Part shown: one piece after another, positions 7,542 to 15,829 of the stretch | Layout: each line of letters begins with the position of its first letter | Numbering within the stretch: the stretch's first letter is position 1 | From: Prevotellaceae bacterium UBA1743 | Lineage (GTDB): Bacteria > Bacteroidota > Bacteroidia > Bacteroidales > Bacteroidaceae | Length of the DNA: 18,203 nt | Reading direction: 5' to 3' | Assembly: GCA_002314945.1 (NCBI GenBank) | Contig: DCHV01000095.1 | Span: forward strand, 8,581 to 26,783 | Translations under genes and position numbers: made by a program | The notes under the pieces: model-generated | What the model saw: only the letters and a program-made list of their open reading frames with translations | Told to the model about the DNA's origin: nothing | Database searches by the model: none

Positions 7542-8580
7542 TATTGCTATTTTGTTCGTTCTTTTCTTCTTCCAGTTCGGGTTTTATTTCCAGCACCTCC
7601 TGTTCTTCGGGCAGTTGCAGTGTATAGAGCGCCCCCTCAAGACGTCGGATCAGTCCTCGCTTCATTTTCTCCGGAGCATACACGAAGCCTTCCACCACCA
7701 CCACTCGGTTGTTCTCTGTATCTACTCTGCTGTGGCTCACAAAGGGGCCTCCCATGCAATCGTTCTTCATGATCCACAGTCCGCGTGTCTCCATGGCAAA
7801 CTGATCATGCACCACGATGGGGCGCACCGTAGTGCACAGCGTATCGGTCTGCATATACATCCCCGGCTTCTCTCCAGGCAGATTCTTCTCCATCACAGAG
7901 TCACGCTTATGCAGCATGTATTGCTTGTTGAACGTCTCAGGTCCCTCGTAGGCATAGCTGTACATACACAGGTTCATCAGTCCCGATGCCGTATTGTTGC
8001 TTGTCCACAGGAAATCCGTACCTTTCTTGTAGCTCGTTAGTTCCTTCGGTGCATACATACGGCACAGGAAGATCTGCCATGCCAGATCGTAGGTGCATTT
8101 CGAATACTTCACAGCCAGTTCCTTCACCAGGCGGTTCATCTCCATCTTCGTGAGGAAATCCACTATCTCCTGACTGTGTTTCTTGCAGAACTGCTGGAAC
8201 TCCTCTTCGCTGGGACTGTTTATACTCAGTATGATCTGTTCCAGCGCATACTTGTCGCGTATGAATTTCATACGTGTCTGGGTATATTGCTTCGGATCGA
8301 TGTTCACTCGGATGATATTGCGGAAGATATTCAGTGCCTGATCCATATCCTTCGGCTCAGCCCTCGAGATGCGGAACGACCGTTCGCTCTGCGGCAGTCC
8401 CGGCACGTCTGTGTCCAGCACGTCAAACAAAGCCCTGCCTGCAGGACGCATCCATGTGGCAGTGTCCATCACGACCAGCACTTCGTAGGGTCTCCCGCTT
8501 GCCAGCGGATAGATCATCCCCTTCTTGCATCCCGTCATTGTCAGGAGCGCCACAGTCATTATCAATAGTATCTTTCTCAT
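7528..8580 (-). CDS. DUF4837-family lipoprotein
   Basis: This 350-residue protein matches the Bacteroidetes DUF4837 family, which I recognise from its typical place next to rlmN. The ATG at 8580 is preferred because it gives a compact lipoprotein signal (MRKILLIMTVALLTMTGC, lipobox TMTGC). The upstream ATG at 8601 would add seven polar residues and overlap rlmN by 11 bases. After the cysteine come KKGMIYPLASGRPYEVLVVM, the usual start of the family's mature domain, and two similar alpha/beta-type halves. The tail is acidic and low complexity (ELEEEKNEQNSNNGKN). Its function is unknown. It should sit in an envelope leaflet facing the periplasm. It starts 10 bases after the rlmN stop and overlaps the PdxA-like gene by 14 bases. 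Confidence 0.85.
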   Translation of the reverse strand: MRKILLIMTVALLTMTGCKKGMIYPLASGRPYEVLVVMDTATWMRPAGRALFDVLDTDVPGLPQSERSFRISRAEPKDMDQALNIFRNIIRVNIDPKQYTQTRMKFIRDKYALEQIILSINSPSEEEFQQFCKKHSQEIVDFLTKMEMNRLVKELAVKYSKCTYDLAWQIFLCRMYAPKELTSYKKGTDFLWTSNNTASGLMNLCMYSYAYEGPETFNKQYMLHKRDSVMEKNLPGEKPGMYMQTDTLCTTVRPIVVHDQFAMETRGLWIMKNDCMGGPFVSHSRVDTENNRVVVVEGFVYAPEKMKRGLIRRLEGALYTLQLPEEQEVLEIKPELEEEKNEQNSNNGKN

Positions 8581-8590
8581 CGTTGTATGC

Positions 8591-9625
8591 TTATTTTTCA
8601 TCTTTCAGTGCGTCGCGATTGGAATGCAGCAGACCACAGGCTGCAAAGATATCCTGTCCGCGACTGGCACGTATCGTAGTAGTCACCCCATGTTCCGTCA
8701 GATAGTCACGCATCCACACCATCTTCTCGTTGCTTGCCTCTCGGAAGGGGCTGTCTGGAATATGATGGAAGCGGATCAGGTTGACCCTGCATTCCATGGG
8801 AGAGAGCAGACGCACCAGTTCCTTGGCATGAGCCATCGTGTCATTCAGTCCCCCGAATACGATGTACTCGAAACTCAACCTTCGCTGATGCGACCAGTCC
8901 TGTTCACGCAGCAGGGCGATGAAATCAGTCAGACCGTAGGCATTCTCAGCAGGCATCATCTGCAGGCGTTCCTTGGGGAAGGGGTTATGCAGGCTGATGG
9001 CAAGATGGCAGTCACTCTGCTGCAGGAAGCGCTCCAGGCCTTTCTTCACGCCCACGGTGCTCACCGTGATGCGCTTGGGACTCCACGCATAGCCGTAGTC
9101 GGTTGTCAGGAGTTCGGTTGCCTTCATCACGGCATCCAGGTTATCCATCGGTTCACCCTGTCCCATGAAGACCACATTCGTCAGGTCGTCTCTCTCCGGG
9201 AGAGAATAGATCTGATTCAGGATATCCGTCACCGTCAGTTGCCCCTGGAATCCCTGGCGACCTGTCATGCAGAAACGGCAGCCCATCCTGCATCCCACCT
9301 GACTGCTCACACACAGCGTGCCACGCTCGCCATCGGGGATGAACACACTCTCCACCTGTTTGCCGTCACGGGTGGGGAAAAGGTATTTCACCGTGCCATC
9401 CACGCTGCGCATCGAAGTCACAGGCTCCATGCTACCCACCTCGTACTTTTCCTTCAGCTTCGTGCGGTACTTTACGCTCAGGTTGGTCATCTCCTCGATA
9501 TCACGCACATGTTGCACATAGATCCATCGTGCCATCTGCTTGGCAGCAAAAGCCGGCATACCCATCTCTGCCGCTACAGATTGCAGTTCGGTCAGGGTCA
9601 TGCCCAGCAGAGGCTTCTTATCCAT
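8591..9625 (-). CDS. rlmN: 23S rRNA (adenine-2503-C2)/tRNA methyltransferase RlmN
   Basis: A radical-SAM enzyme that methylates C2 of A2503 in 23S rRNA, and A37 in some tRNAs. From the ATG at 9625 it is 344 residues, the usual length in this phylum. The 4Fe-4S motif is C112-RMG-C116-RF-C119. The GEPMDN SAM-binding segment follows (about 155-160), then STVGVKKGL and SLHNP. The C-terminal RGQDIFAACGLL carries the catalytic cysteine that forms the methyl-carrying intermediate. In-frame ATGs at 9670 and 9637 also exist. The one at 9670 lies upstream of the predicted transcription start (about 9661), so it is unlikely. This gene heads the nine-gene leftward operon. Confidence 0.95.
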   Translation of the reverse strand: MDKKPLLGMTLTELQSVAAEMGMPAFAAKQMARWIYVQHVRDIEEMTNLSVKYRTKLKEKYEVGSMEPVTSMRSVDGTVKYLFPTRDGKQVESVFIPDGERGTLCVSSQVGCRMGCRFCMTGRQGFQGQLTVTDILNQIYSLPERDDLTNVVFMGQGEPMDNLDAVMKATELLTTDYGYAWSPKRITVSTVGVKKGLERFLQQSDCHLAISLHNPFPKERLQMMPAENAYGLTDFIALLREQDWSHQRRLSFEYIVFGGLNDTMAHAKELVRLLSPMECRVNLIRFHHIPDSPFREASNEKMVWMRDYLTEHGVTTTIRASRGQDIFAACGLLHSNRDALKDEK

Positions 9626-9667
9626 CGTTGTACACATTTTATGCAAGATATTCACTTTTACAAATTG

Positions 9668-9675
9668 CAAAGATA
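9668..9675 (-). promoter_or_regulatory. -7 promoter element for the rlmN-badF operon
   Basis: On the minus strand TATCTTTG (9675-9668) is a perfect TAnnTTTG element. It is 43 bases upstream of the chosen rlmN ATG. No good TTTG is seen 19-21 bases further upstream: the nearest is at 9705-9702 with 26-base spacing, so the -33 element is weak. It is the only clear promoter for the nine leftward genes. Confidence 0.5.
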
Positions 9676-9772
9676 CGTCTTTCCTCCTAATAAATAGGTT
9701 TCAAAACCATACCTAATATTGAATTTAAGGTTTATTCACATTTAGAAAGTCACTCATATCCCCACATTATAT

Positions 9773-9780
9773 TATCTTTG
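9773..9780 (+). promoter_or_regulatory. -7 promoter element for the GH109/esterase/transporter cassette
   Basis: TATCTTTG at 9773-9780 is a perfect TAnnTTTG element, 51 bases before the ATG at 9832. No TTTG lies at the right distance upstream. The missing -33 box suggests either a weak promoter or one that needs an activator. This 9676-9772 segment is shared with the divergent rlmN promoter. Confidence 0.55.
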
Positions 9781-9831
9781 TCACGAATTTGGATGAAAAA
9801 GTAACATATCAAACCAATAAATATAAATAAA

Positions 9832-11421
9832 ATGAAACTGAAAAGCATCTTTTTGTCAGCATTGATTGCCGTGTCCATGACACAGCCCGCAAGTGCCCAG
9901 AGTCTCAGTCCCAGCACGAAATGGCATTGGGACAAGGGAACCATCGTTATCGACACCCCCACTCGTGCGGAGGGTCAACAGAACGTCATCGGCCTCACAA
10001 CACCCAAGTTGGCTTGTGTGCGTGTCGGATTCGTAGGATTGGGTATGCGCGGCCCTGGTGCAGTGAACATCTTCTGCAACCTGCCTGGTGTGCAGATTGT
10101 AGCCCTGTGCGATTACGAGGAGGAACGTGCCGAGGCATGTCAGAACTACCTGCGCAAGGCAGGCCTTGCACCTGCCACCGTCTATAGTGGCGAGAATGGG
10201 TACATGGAACTCTGCCAGCGTCCCGACATCGACCTCGTGTATGTCGCCACCGATTGGATGCATCACTTCCCCGTAGCCAAGTGTGCGCTGGAGAACGGGA
10301 AAAACACCGTGGTGGAAGTGCCCAGCTGCATGAATCTGGAACAGTGCTGGGAGCTCATCGACCTGAGCGAGAAGAACCGCAAGCATTGCATGATTCTGGA
10401 GAACTGCTGCTACGACTTCTTCGAGATGAACGCACTCAACATGGCTCAGCAGGGTGTCTTCGGCGAGGTATTGCGTGCCGAGGGTGCCTATATCCACAAC
10501 CTGGAGCCCTTCTGGGAAGCCTACTGGAAGAACCCCGATGGCTCCGACCCCGACAAACTGGGATGGCGCATGAAGTACAACATGGAGAACCGTGGCGACG
10601 TCTATGCCACACACGGATTAGGCCCCGTGGCACAGGCTATGGACATCCATCGCGGAGACCGTTTCAAGACCCTCATTGCCATGGACACCAAGAGTGTGAA
10701 CGGCCGTGCATACGTGGAGAAGAAGACAGGCAAGCCCTGTACCGAATACCGCAACGGTGACCACACCACCACCCTCATGCGTACCGAGATGGGCAAGGTG
10801 ATAGAGATCCAGCACAACGTAATGACCTACCAACCCTACAACCGCCTCTACAAACTTACGGGCACCCAGGGTTACTGCACCAAGTACCCAGAGGAGAAAT
10901 TTGCTCTTGCAGGCGAAGCCCTCAAGGAGACAGGTGTGCCTCAGATAGACAAGCTGGACACCCACGACTTCATGAGCGACGAGCAGAAGGACAAGCTCGT
11001 GGAGAAATACTACCACCCCATCCTGAAGAAATACGGCGAGTTAGGTCGCGAGATGGGACATGGCGGCATGGACTTCATCATGTGCGCTCGTCTGGTATAT
11101 TGCCTCCAGAACGGTCTTCCCCTCGACATGGACGTGTATGACCTGGCAGAATGGTGTTCACTGGCCGAACTGGGAGCCATCAGTATGGACAACAACTGTG
11201 CCGCCGTCGATTTCCCCGACTTCACCCGCGGTTTCTGGGACGTACAGAAGGGTTACAAACATGCGTATGCCACCCCCGAGGATGAGGCCGCTGCCGAGGC
11301 TGCTGCCAAGGCCAGCACCGAATCACAGAAGGCACTTGTCATAAAGAAGAAGCTCTGGGAGAAGTACGACAAGAACAAGAGCAAGGCACAGGCCAAGGCA
11401 AAGGCTAAAGCAAAGAAATAA
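9832..11421 (+). CDS. GH109-like Gfo/Idh/MocA-family protein (putative alpha-N-acetylgalactosaminidase), exported
   Basis: A 529-residue protein with a signal peptide (MKLKSIFLSALIAVSM..., cut near PASA-Q). A Rossmann NAD-binding domain follows with GLGMRG at residues 69-74. The rest fits glycoside hydrolase family 109, which hydrolyses glycosides by an NAD-dependent redox route. ENCCYDFFEMNALNMAQQG is near 190-208. The family motif DVYATHGLGPV is at 256-266, with Tyr258 and His261 in the positions expected of catalytic residues; most members have Pro where Ala259 sits here. GHGGMDFIM lies near the end. Known GH109 enzymes cut alpha-GalNAc, but close relatives may act on other sugars, so the substrate is inference. 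The C-terminus ends in a Lys/Ala tail (KAQAKAKAKAKK) outside the family fold. It is followed after 24 bases by the esterase gene. Confidence 0.85.
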   Translation: MKLKSIFLSALIAVSMTQPASAQSLSPSTKWHWDKGTIVIDTPTRAEGQQNVIGLTTPKLACVRVGFVGLGMRGPGAVNIFCNLPGVQIVALCDYEEERAEACQNYLRKAGLAPATVYSGENGYMELCQRPDIDLVYVATDWMHHFPVAKCALENGKNTVVEVPSCMNLEQCWELIDLSEKNRKHCMILENCCYDFFEMNALNMAQQGVFGEVLRAEGAYIHNLEPFWEAYWKNPDGSDPDKLGWRMKYNMENRGDVYATHGLGPVAQAMDIHRGDRFKTLIAMDTKSVNGRAYVEKKTGKPCTEYRNGDHTTTLMRTEMGKVIEIQHNVMTYQPYNRLYKLTGTQGYCTKYPEEKFALAGEALKETGVPQIDKLDTHDFMSDEQKDKLVEKYYHPILKKYGELGREMGHGGMDFIMCARLVYCLQNGLPLDMDVYDLAEWCSLAELGAISMDNNCAAVDFPDFTRGFWDVQKGYKHAYATPEDEAAAEAAAKASTESQKALVIKKKLWEKYDKNKSKAQAKAKAKAKK

Positions 11422-11445
11422 TCATCCTATAGCAACAATACGATT

Positions 11446-13182
11446 ATGAAGAGAATATGCATCAGCCTTATCGTCCTCCTCTCACTGAGCACCTTTGCAG
11501 GGAAGAGGGAAACGATCTGGCCCAAGGGAAAGATGCCCGACTTCCAGGAGACGCAGATAGCCGCCATGACCGACGAAGCAGGTCAGGAGGGTTTCAAGCC
11601 ACAGGATCATCGCACAGCCTATCTGGAATGGTTCGACGCGCCAGCCAAGGAAGTCAGCAACGGTGCATGTATGATACTCATCTCCGGCGGCAGCTACATG
11701 TGCTGCTGCGATGTGGGTCTCATCCACACCTGGAACGAGGAACTCACCAAGTTAGGTTTTCAGTGTGTCAATTTCGTATATCGCACCCCGCGTCCTGAAG
11801 GTCTGCCCATCTATCAGTCAGCATGGGAGGACGGACAGCGTGCCGTGCGTATGGTACGTAGCGAGGCCAGGAAACGCGGTTTCGACCCCGAGAAGATAGG
11901 CGCCATCTCCATGTCGGCAGGTTCGCATCTCGCCCTCATGCTCGCCACCAGTTCGCAGACACGCTCCTACGAACCCATCGACAAGTTGGACACCGTACCC
12001 TGCCATATCAACTGGGCCATCGTCAATGCTCCCGCCTACGGCACCACCGACGGAGAAACAGGCACCCCCGCCATACGCGACGGCTACGGAGTCGATGTCC
12101 AGCTCAGCAAGGCATTCCAGTTCGACAGCAAGACCTGTCCAATGAGTCTCCATCACGGAGGTCTCGACCCCTACACCCCCTGCACCTCCACCCAGGTGTA
12201 TCGCCAACTGCGACGGATGAATATCCCAGCCGAGTTGCATCTCTATCCCGATGTGGGACACGGTGCCTTCGGTTTCGAGCGTGGCGTGGAATTCATGCGC
12301 CAGATGGGATTCATGGGCAAGGTAGAGAGCGATGTGGAGCTCATGTCACGCTTCACCAGCGACGAGGCAGTAGCCGAGAAGATACACCAGGAGATATGGC
12401 CCGAGGGTAAGATGCCGGATGCACAGGAGCATCAGTGCCATCCCTATCTGGAATGGTATCTCCCCAAGAATGTCAAGACAAAGGCCATCCAGATCATCTA
12501 CTCTGGTGGAGGATACTACGGCAACAACCCCGATGGCTTCGAGGTAGTCCCCGCACGCCGTTACCTCAACGAACTGGGCATGACCGTCGTGGAAGTCAAG
12601 TATCGCACCCCGCGTCCCACCCCCGAGAGCGGACTGGCCAAGCACACATCGGCATGGGAGGACATCCAGCGTGCCGTACGTGTCGTACGCAGTCAGGCAG
12701 CCGAGCGTGGTCTCGACCCCGAGCGAATCGGTATCATGGGTAGTTCGGCAGGCGGTCACCTCACCTTGATGGGCGTCACCTCCTCCAAGCATCAGTCCTA
12801 TCTGCCCATCGACGACATAGACAAACTGCCCTGCAACGTACAGTGGGGCATCGGCATCTATCCCGCCTATTCCCTCACCGACGGCATCGACATCGAGAAC
12901 GTAGGTGGAGGCAATGCCGACGATGCCATCCTCGTACCCGAATTCTCCTTCGACCTCGCCACCTCGCCCATGCTCTTCATCCATGGCGACAGCGACGGAT
13001 GGGCCTCCATGAACTCCGTCAAGGCATGGGAGAAGATGCGCAGCATGGGCATCCAGAGCGAGTTGCACACCCTTGCCACACGCAAGCACTGCTTCCAGTA
13101 CGCAGCAGCCCCCGGCACAGGCAGTTACACATGGCTCGACCGCATCTGGGAATTCCTCTCAACGAAAGGGTTTAACAAATAA
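11446..13182 (+). CDS. Exported tandem-repeat alpha/beta-hydrolase (esterase) with two complete catalytic triads
   Basis: A 578-residue protein with a signal peptide (MKRICISLIVLLSLSTFAG). Two homologous alpha/beta-hydrolase domains follow, each opened by the same phrase: IWPKGKMPD at 24-32 and IWPEGKMPD at 317-325. Repeat 1: oxyanion SGGSY (80-84), nucleophile Ser157 in SMSAG (first Gly of GxSxG replaced by Ser), Asp241 in HGGLD, His272. Repeat 2: SGGGY (353-357), Ser434 in GSSAG, Asp517 in HGDSD, His548. The Asp-to-His spacing is 31 in both. VYRTPRP and KYRTPRP, and AWED followed by QRAVR, also recur. Such domains usually remove acetyl or feruloyl groups from plant polysaccharides (acetyl-xylan esterase-like). 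That substrate is inference. It is co-transcribed with the GH109-like gene (24-base gap) and the transporter (12-base gap). Confidence 0.9.
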   Translation: MKRICISLIVLLSLSTFAGKRETIWPKGKMPDFQETQIAAMTDEAGQEGFKPQDHRTAYLEWFDAPAKEVSNGACMILISGGSYMCCCDVGLIHTWNEELTKLGFQCVNFVYRTPRPEGLPIYQSAWEDGQRAVRMVRSEARKRGFDPEKIGAISMSAGSHLALMLATSSQTRSYEPIDKLDTVPCHINWAIVNAPAYGTTDGETGTPAIRDGYGVDVQLSKAFQFDSKTCPMSLHHGGLDPYTPCTSTQVYRQLRRMNIPAELHLYPDVGHGAFGFERGVEFMRQMGFMGKVESDVELMSRFTSDEAVAEKIHQEIWPEGKMPDAQEHQCHPYLEWYLPKNVKTKAIQIIYSGGGYYGNNPDGFEVVPARRYLNELGMTVVEVKYRTPRPTPESGLAKHTSAWEDIQRAVRVVRSQAAERGLDPERIGIMGSSAGGHLTLMGVTSSKHQSYLPIDDIDKLPCNVQWGIGIYPAYSLTDGIDIENVGGGNADDAILVPEFSFDLATSPMLFIHGDSDGWASMNSVKAWEKMRSMGIQSELHTLATRKHCFQYAAAPGTGSYTWLDRIWEFLSTKGFNK

Positions 13183-13194
13183 CAACGACCTATT

Positions 13195-14661
13195 ATGAAC
13201 AAAGAAACAAACGTCGTCTATCTCTATTCCATCGTACTCACAGCCGTGATAGGCGGGCTCCTGTTCGGCTACGACACAGCCGTCATCTCAGGCGCCGAGA
13301 AAGGTCTGCAAGCCTTCTTCATCCAAGCCCAGGACTTCGTCTATACCGACACATGGCACGGCATCACCTGCTCCAGTGCATTGATAGGCTGCATCATCGG
13401 TTCAGCCATCTCAGGCATGTTGGCCAGCAACCTGGGTCGCAAGCTCACCCTCGTCATAGCCGGCATCCTGTTCTTCATCTCAGCCCTCGGCAGCATGGTA
13501 CCCGAGTTCCTGTTCTTCCCCAAGGGCGTGCCCACCTTCTCACTGCTCATGGCCTTCAACGTATATCGTATCATCGGAGGCGTAGGTGTAGGACTTGCCT
13601 CCGCCATCTGTCCCATGTACATCGGCGAGGTAGCCCCCAGCAACATCCGCGGGATGCTCATCAGCTGGAATCAGTTTGCCATCATCTTCGGCCAGTTGGT
13701 CGTATATTTTGTCAACTTCCTCATCCTCGGTCCGCACACCCAGCCCATCATCGAGAGCATCGGTCAGGGCGTCTGTGCCCTCAATCCCGCCTCCGACCCC
13801 TGGACCATCAGCACAGGGTGGCGCTACATGTTCGGATCCGAAGCCGTGCCAGCAGGTCTCTTTGCCCTCCTCATCTGCTTTGTACCCGAGACCCCGCGCT
13901 ACCTCGTCTCCATCGGCCGCATGGAAGCAGCAGAGCGCATACTCACCCGCATCAACGGAGCCACCAAGGCAGTCCAGATACTGCAGGAGATCAAGGAGAC
14001 CATGCACGTCAAGACCGAGCGCCTCTTCACCTACGGTTATTTGTGCATCTTCGTAGGCGTCATGCTCGCCGTGTTCCAGCAGATAATCGGCATCAATGCC
14101 GTTCTCTACTATGCACCCCGCATCTACGCCGACATGGGTCTGGAAGACCCCATGATGGTCACCGTGTTCAATGGAGTCGTCAATCTCTCCTTCACCCTCA
14201 TCACCATCTTCACCGTCGAGAAGTTGGGTCGCAAGCCCCTCCTCATCACAGGTTCCATCGGTATGGGGATCGGAGCGTTGGGAGTAGCCCTCACCTTCGG
14301 CAATCCATCCCTGCAGCTCCTCTGCATGATCAGCATCATGGTATATTCCGCCAGCTTCATGTTCTCCTGGGGTCCCATCTGCTGGATACTCATCGCCGAA
14401 GTCTTCCCCAACACCATCCGTGGTGGAGCGGTAGCGATCGCCGTAGCCTTCATGTGGATAGCCAACTGGGCAGTATCCACCTCCTTCGTCCCCATGTTCA
14501 ACATCGAGCTGACCAAGGGCGACGGCTTCGGTCACTGGTTCACCTACGGTCTATATGGCATCATCTGCTTCATAGCCGCCCTCTTCGTATGGCGTCTCGT
14601 ACCCGAGACCAAGGGAAAGACCCTCGAAGACATGACCCACCTCTGGAAGGGCAAGAAATAA
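13195..14661 (+). CDS. xylE: MFS sugar porter, XylE-like D-xylose/H+ symporter
   Basis: A 488-residue, 12-helix major-facilitator protein of the sugar porter family, close to E. coli XylE throughout. Signatures: GGLLFGYDTAVISG in helix 1, LGRK in the 2-3 loop, VPETPRYL after helix 6, and VPETKGKTLED at the C-terminal end. Compared with XylE from memory, the sugar-site residues are mostly kept: NQFAIIFGQ in helix 5, FQQIIGINAVLYY in helix 7, VVNLSF in helix 8, and SWGPICW in helix 10. The Gln before the helix-11 Trp of XylE is Met here (AFMWIANW). Xylose or a close pentose/hexose is the likely cargo, driven by the proton gradient across the inner membrane. It is the last gene of the cassette and starts 12 bases after the esterase stop. 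Confidence 0.88.
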   Translation: MNKETNVVYLYSIVLTAVIGGLLFGYDTAVISGAEKGLQAFFIQAQDFVYTDTWHGITCSSALIGCIIGSAISGMLASNLGRKLTLVIAGILFFISALGSMVPEFLFFPKGVPTFSLLMAFNVYRIIGGVGVGLASAICPMYIGEVAPSNIRGMLISWNQFAIIFGQLVVYFVNFLILGPHTQPIIESIGQGVCALNPASDPWTISTGWRYMFGSEAVPAGLFALLICFVPETPRYLVSIGRMEAAERILTRINGATKAVQILQEIKETMHVKTERLFTYGYLCIFVGVMLAVFQQIIGINAVLYYAPRIYADMGLEDPMMVTVFNGVVNLSFTLITIFTVEKLGRKPLLITGSIGMGIGALGVALTFGNPSLQLLCMISIMVYSASFMFSWGPICWILIAEVFPNTIRGGAVAIAVAFMWIANWAVSTSFVPMFNIELTKGDGFGHWFTYGLYGIICFIAALFVWRLVPETKGKTLEDMTHLWKGKK

Positions 14662-14683
14662 GATACTCATCCCGCATAAAAGG

Positions 14684-14730
14684 AACAGGAGGTAAACAAC
14701 CATTGAGTAGCGTTTACCTCCTGTTTCTTT
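14684..14730. terminator. Hairpin terminator between convergent transcripts
   Basis: AACAGGAGGTAAAC (14684-14697) and GTTTACCTCCTGTT (14712-14725) form a perfect 14-bp stem with a 14-base loop, followed by TCTTT. It lies 22 bases after the transporter stop and just before the stop of the opposing lipoprotein gene. On the other strand the stem is followed by CCTTTT, so it may work in both directions. Confidence 0.85.
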
Positions 14731-14750
14731 ATTATACTAAGCTTTCAGGA

Positions 14751-15776
14751 CTATTTATGCACGGGCCGCACCGAGTGAGCTATGTAACGCCAATCAGAGA
14801 TACCTGCACCGTAAGAAGTAAAGTAAAAGTCATACGCAAATTTGATATTTTCCTCATCGACATTCCCCGCCCAATAGAAGAAATCATCACCTGCGTCCAA
14901 GGGGTATCCGACACGCTTCTTGCCAGCAAAAGGTAGAAAGAGTTGATTTTTATTCTGTCCTGTAATCAGAAGGCCTCTCACCCCATTGTAGGATGTAATT
15001 GAAAATCGATTTTTGAAAATGAGTTCAGTCAGTTGTGCATTAGTCGGCATACACCACGAATCACCCATCTTCACGTGTGCCACATCGTATGAAGTCCCCG
15101 TAATATAAGAGCCAATATTTATGTATTTAGCCGTGTTGTTATCGAAATAAGCATACGTATTCTCGTCATACACACTCTTCTCGCTCGTCTCGCCCCAAGC
15201 GTAATATCCGCCGAACTCCTCTGGCGCTGTTGCATCCACATTACAGCAGCACCACTTCGTGCCGGAAGGAAGGCCGAGGTCAATGATATGGGGATGATTG
15301 TCATCGGGACATATCAGACTCGCAGTGCCACCCATACCATCCATACCATCACCCTCTGCATCATCCGCATTATCTTCGTCCAGAATTTGTCGGTTCCATA
15401 TCATAATCTCTTTATCACCATCAAAATTCCAGCGGAAAGAATCCTCATTGATCCACTGAACCACAGCTTTGTCTTGGTAGGTATCCCAATAAACAGTCAG
15501 CAGATTTGTTTCAGCATTATAATTGTATGTAAATGCCTTATTCTTATCAATCTCACCATTATCATATTCAATCATATACCCAGTACTATCAGCATTCAGA
15601 AACATGACGATAAAATCCTCGTCCCCGAATGCATATTTCCACATCCCCTGAATTTTATGTGAAACGACCTCCTTCTTCCCTACCTCCTCCTCATCGTCCC
15701 CACACGAAGTAGCGACCATCGAGCCCAAGAGAGCCATCATGAGCATAGATACATACAAAAATCTATTCTTCTTCAT
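14751..15776 (-). CDS. Surface-type lipoprotein with lipocalin-like and Fibrobacter-paralogous (FISUMP-like) domains
   Basis: A 341-residue lipoprotein with lipobox VATSC and lipidated Cys25. The acidic run GDDEEE that follows resembles the export signal that sends Bacteroidetes lipoproteins to the cell surface. Residues about 38-130 look lipocalin-like: a GMW motif, alternating strands such as FIVMFLNADSTGYMIEYDNG. A Gly/Asp/Met linker follows. Residues about 165-341 are the domain known from Fibrobacter succinogenes major paralogous proteins: IDLGLPSGTKW, GGYYAWGE, WCMPTNAQLTELI, LFLPFAG, and closing HSVRPV. It probably binds or senses something at the surface, but no ligand is known. It has its own -7 box upstream and converges with the transporter cassette. 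Confidence 0.8.
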   Translation of the reverse strand: MKKNRFLYVSMLMMALLGSMVATSCGDDEEEVGKKEVVSHKIQGMWKYAFGDEDFIVMFLNADSTGYMIEYDNGEIDKNKAFTYNYNAETNLLTVYWDTYQDKAVVQWINEDSFRWNFDGDKEIMIWNRQILDEDNADDAEGDGMDGMGGTASLICPDDNHPHIIDLGLPSGTKWCCCNVDATAPEEFGGYYAWGETSEKSVYDENTYAYFDNNTAKYINIGSYITGTSYDVAHVKMGDSWCMPTNAQLTELIFKNRFSITSYNGVRGLLITGQNKNQLFLPFAGKKRVGYPLDAGDDFFYWAGNVDEENIKFAYDFYFTSYGAGISDWRYIAHSVRPVHK

Positions 15777-15829
15777 TATTCTATACCCTGTTTTGTGTCG
15801 GGCGCAACTTCAATATTAACCAACGAATG

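Noticed and set aside
12346..13089. A 247-codon antisense frame over the second esterase repeat, and a similar one at 11818-12261 over the first
   Set aside because: They arise in the same register because the sense repeats are homologous; no independent support as a gene.
13540..14535. A 331-codon antisense frame over the transporter
   Set aside because: Composition (Asp, Glu, Gly, His) is the mirror of the sense codons; there is no start context or family match.
13353..14936. A 527-codon open frame in the +2 register over the transporter gene
   Set aside because: It is rich in His, Arg, Ser and Pro with no domain and lies out of frame over the clear XylE-like gene; it is a by-product of C-rich third codon positions.
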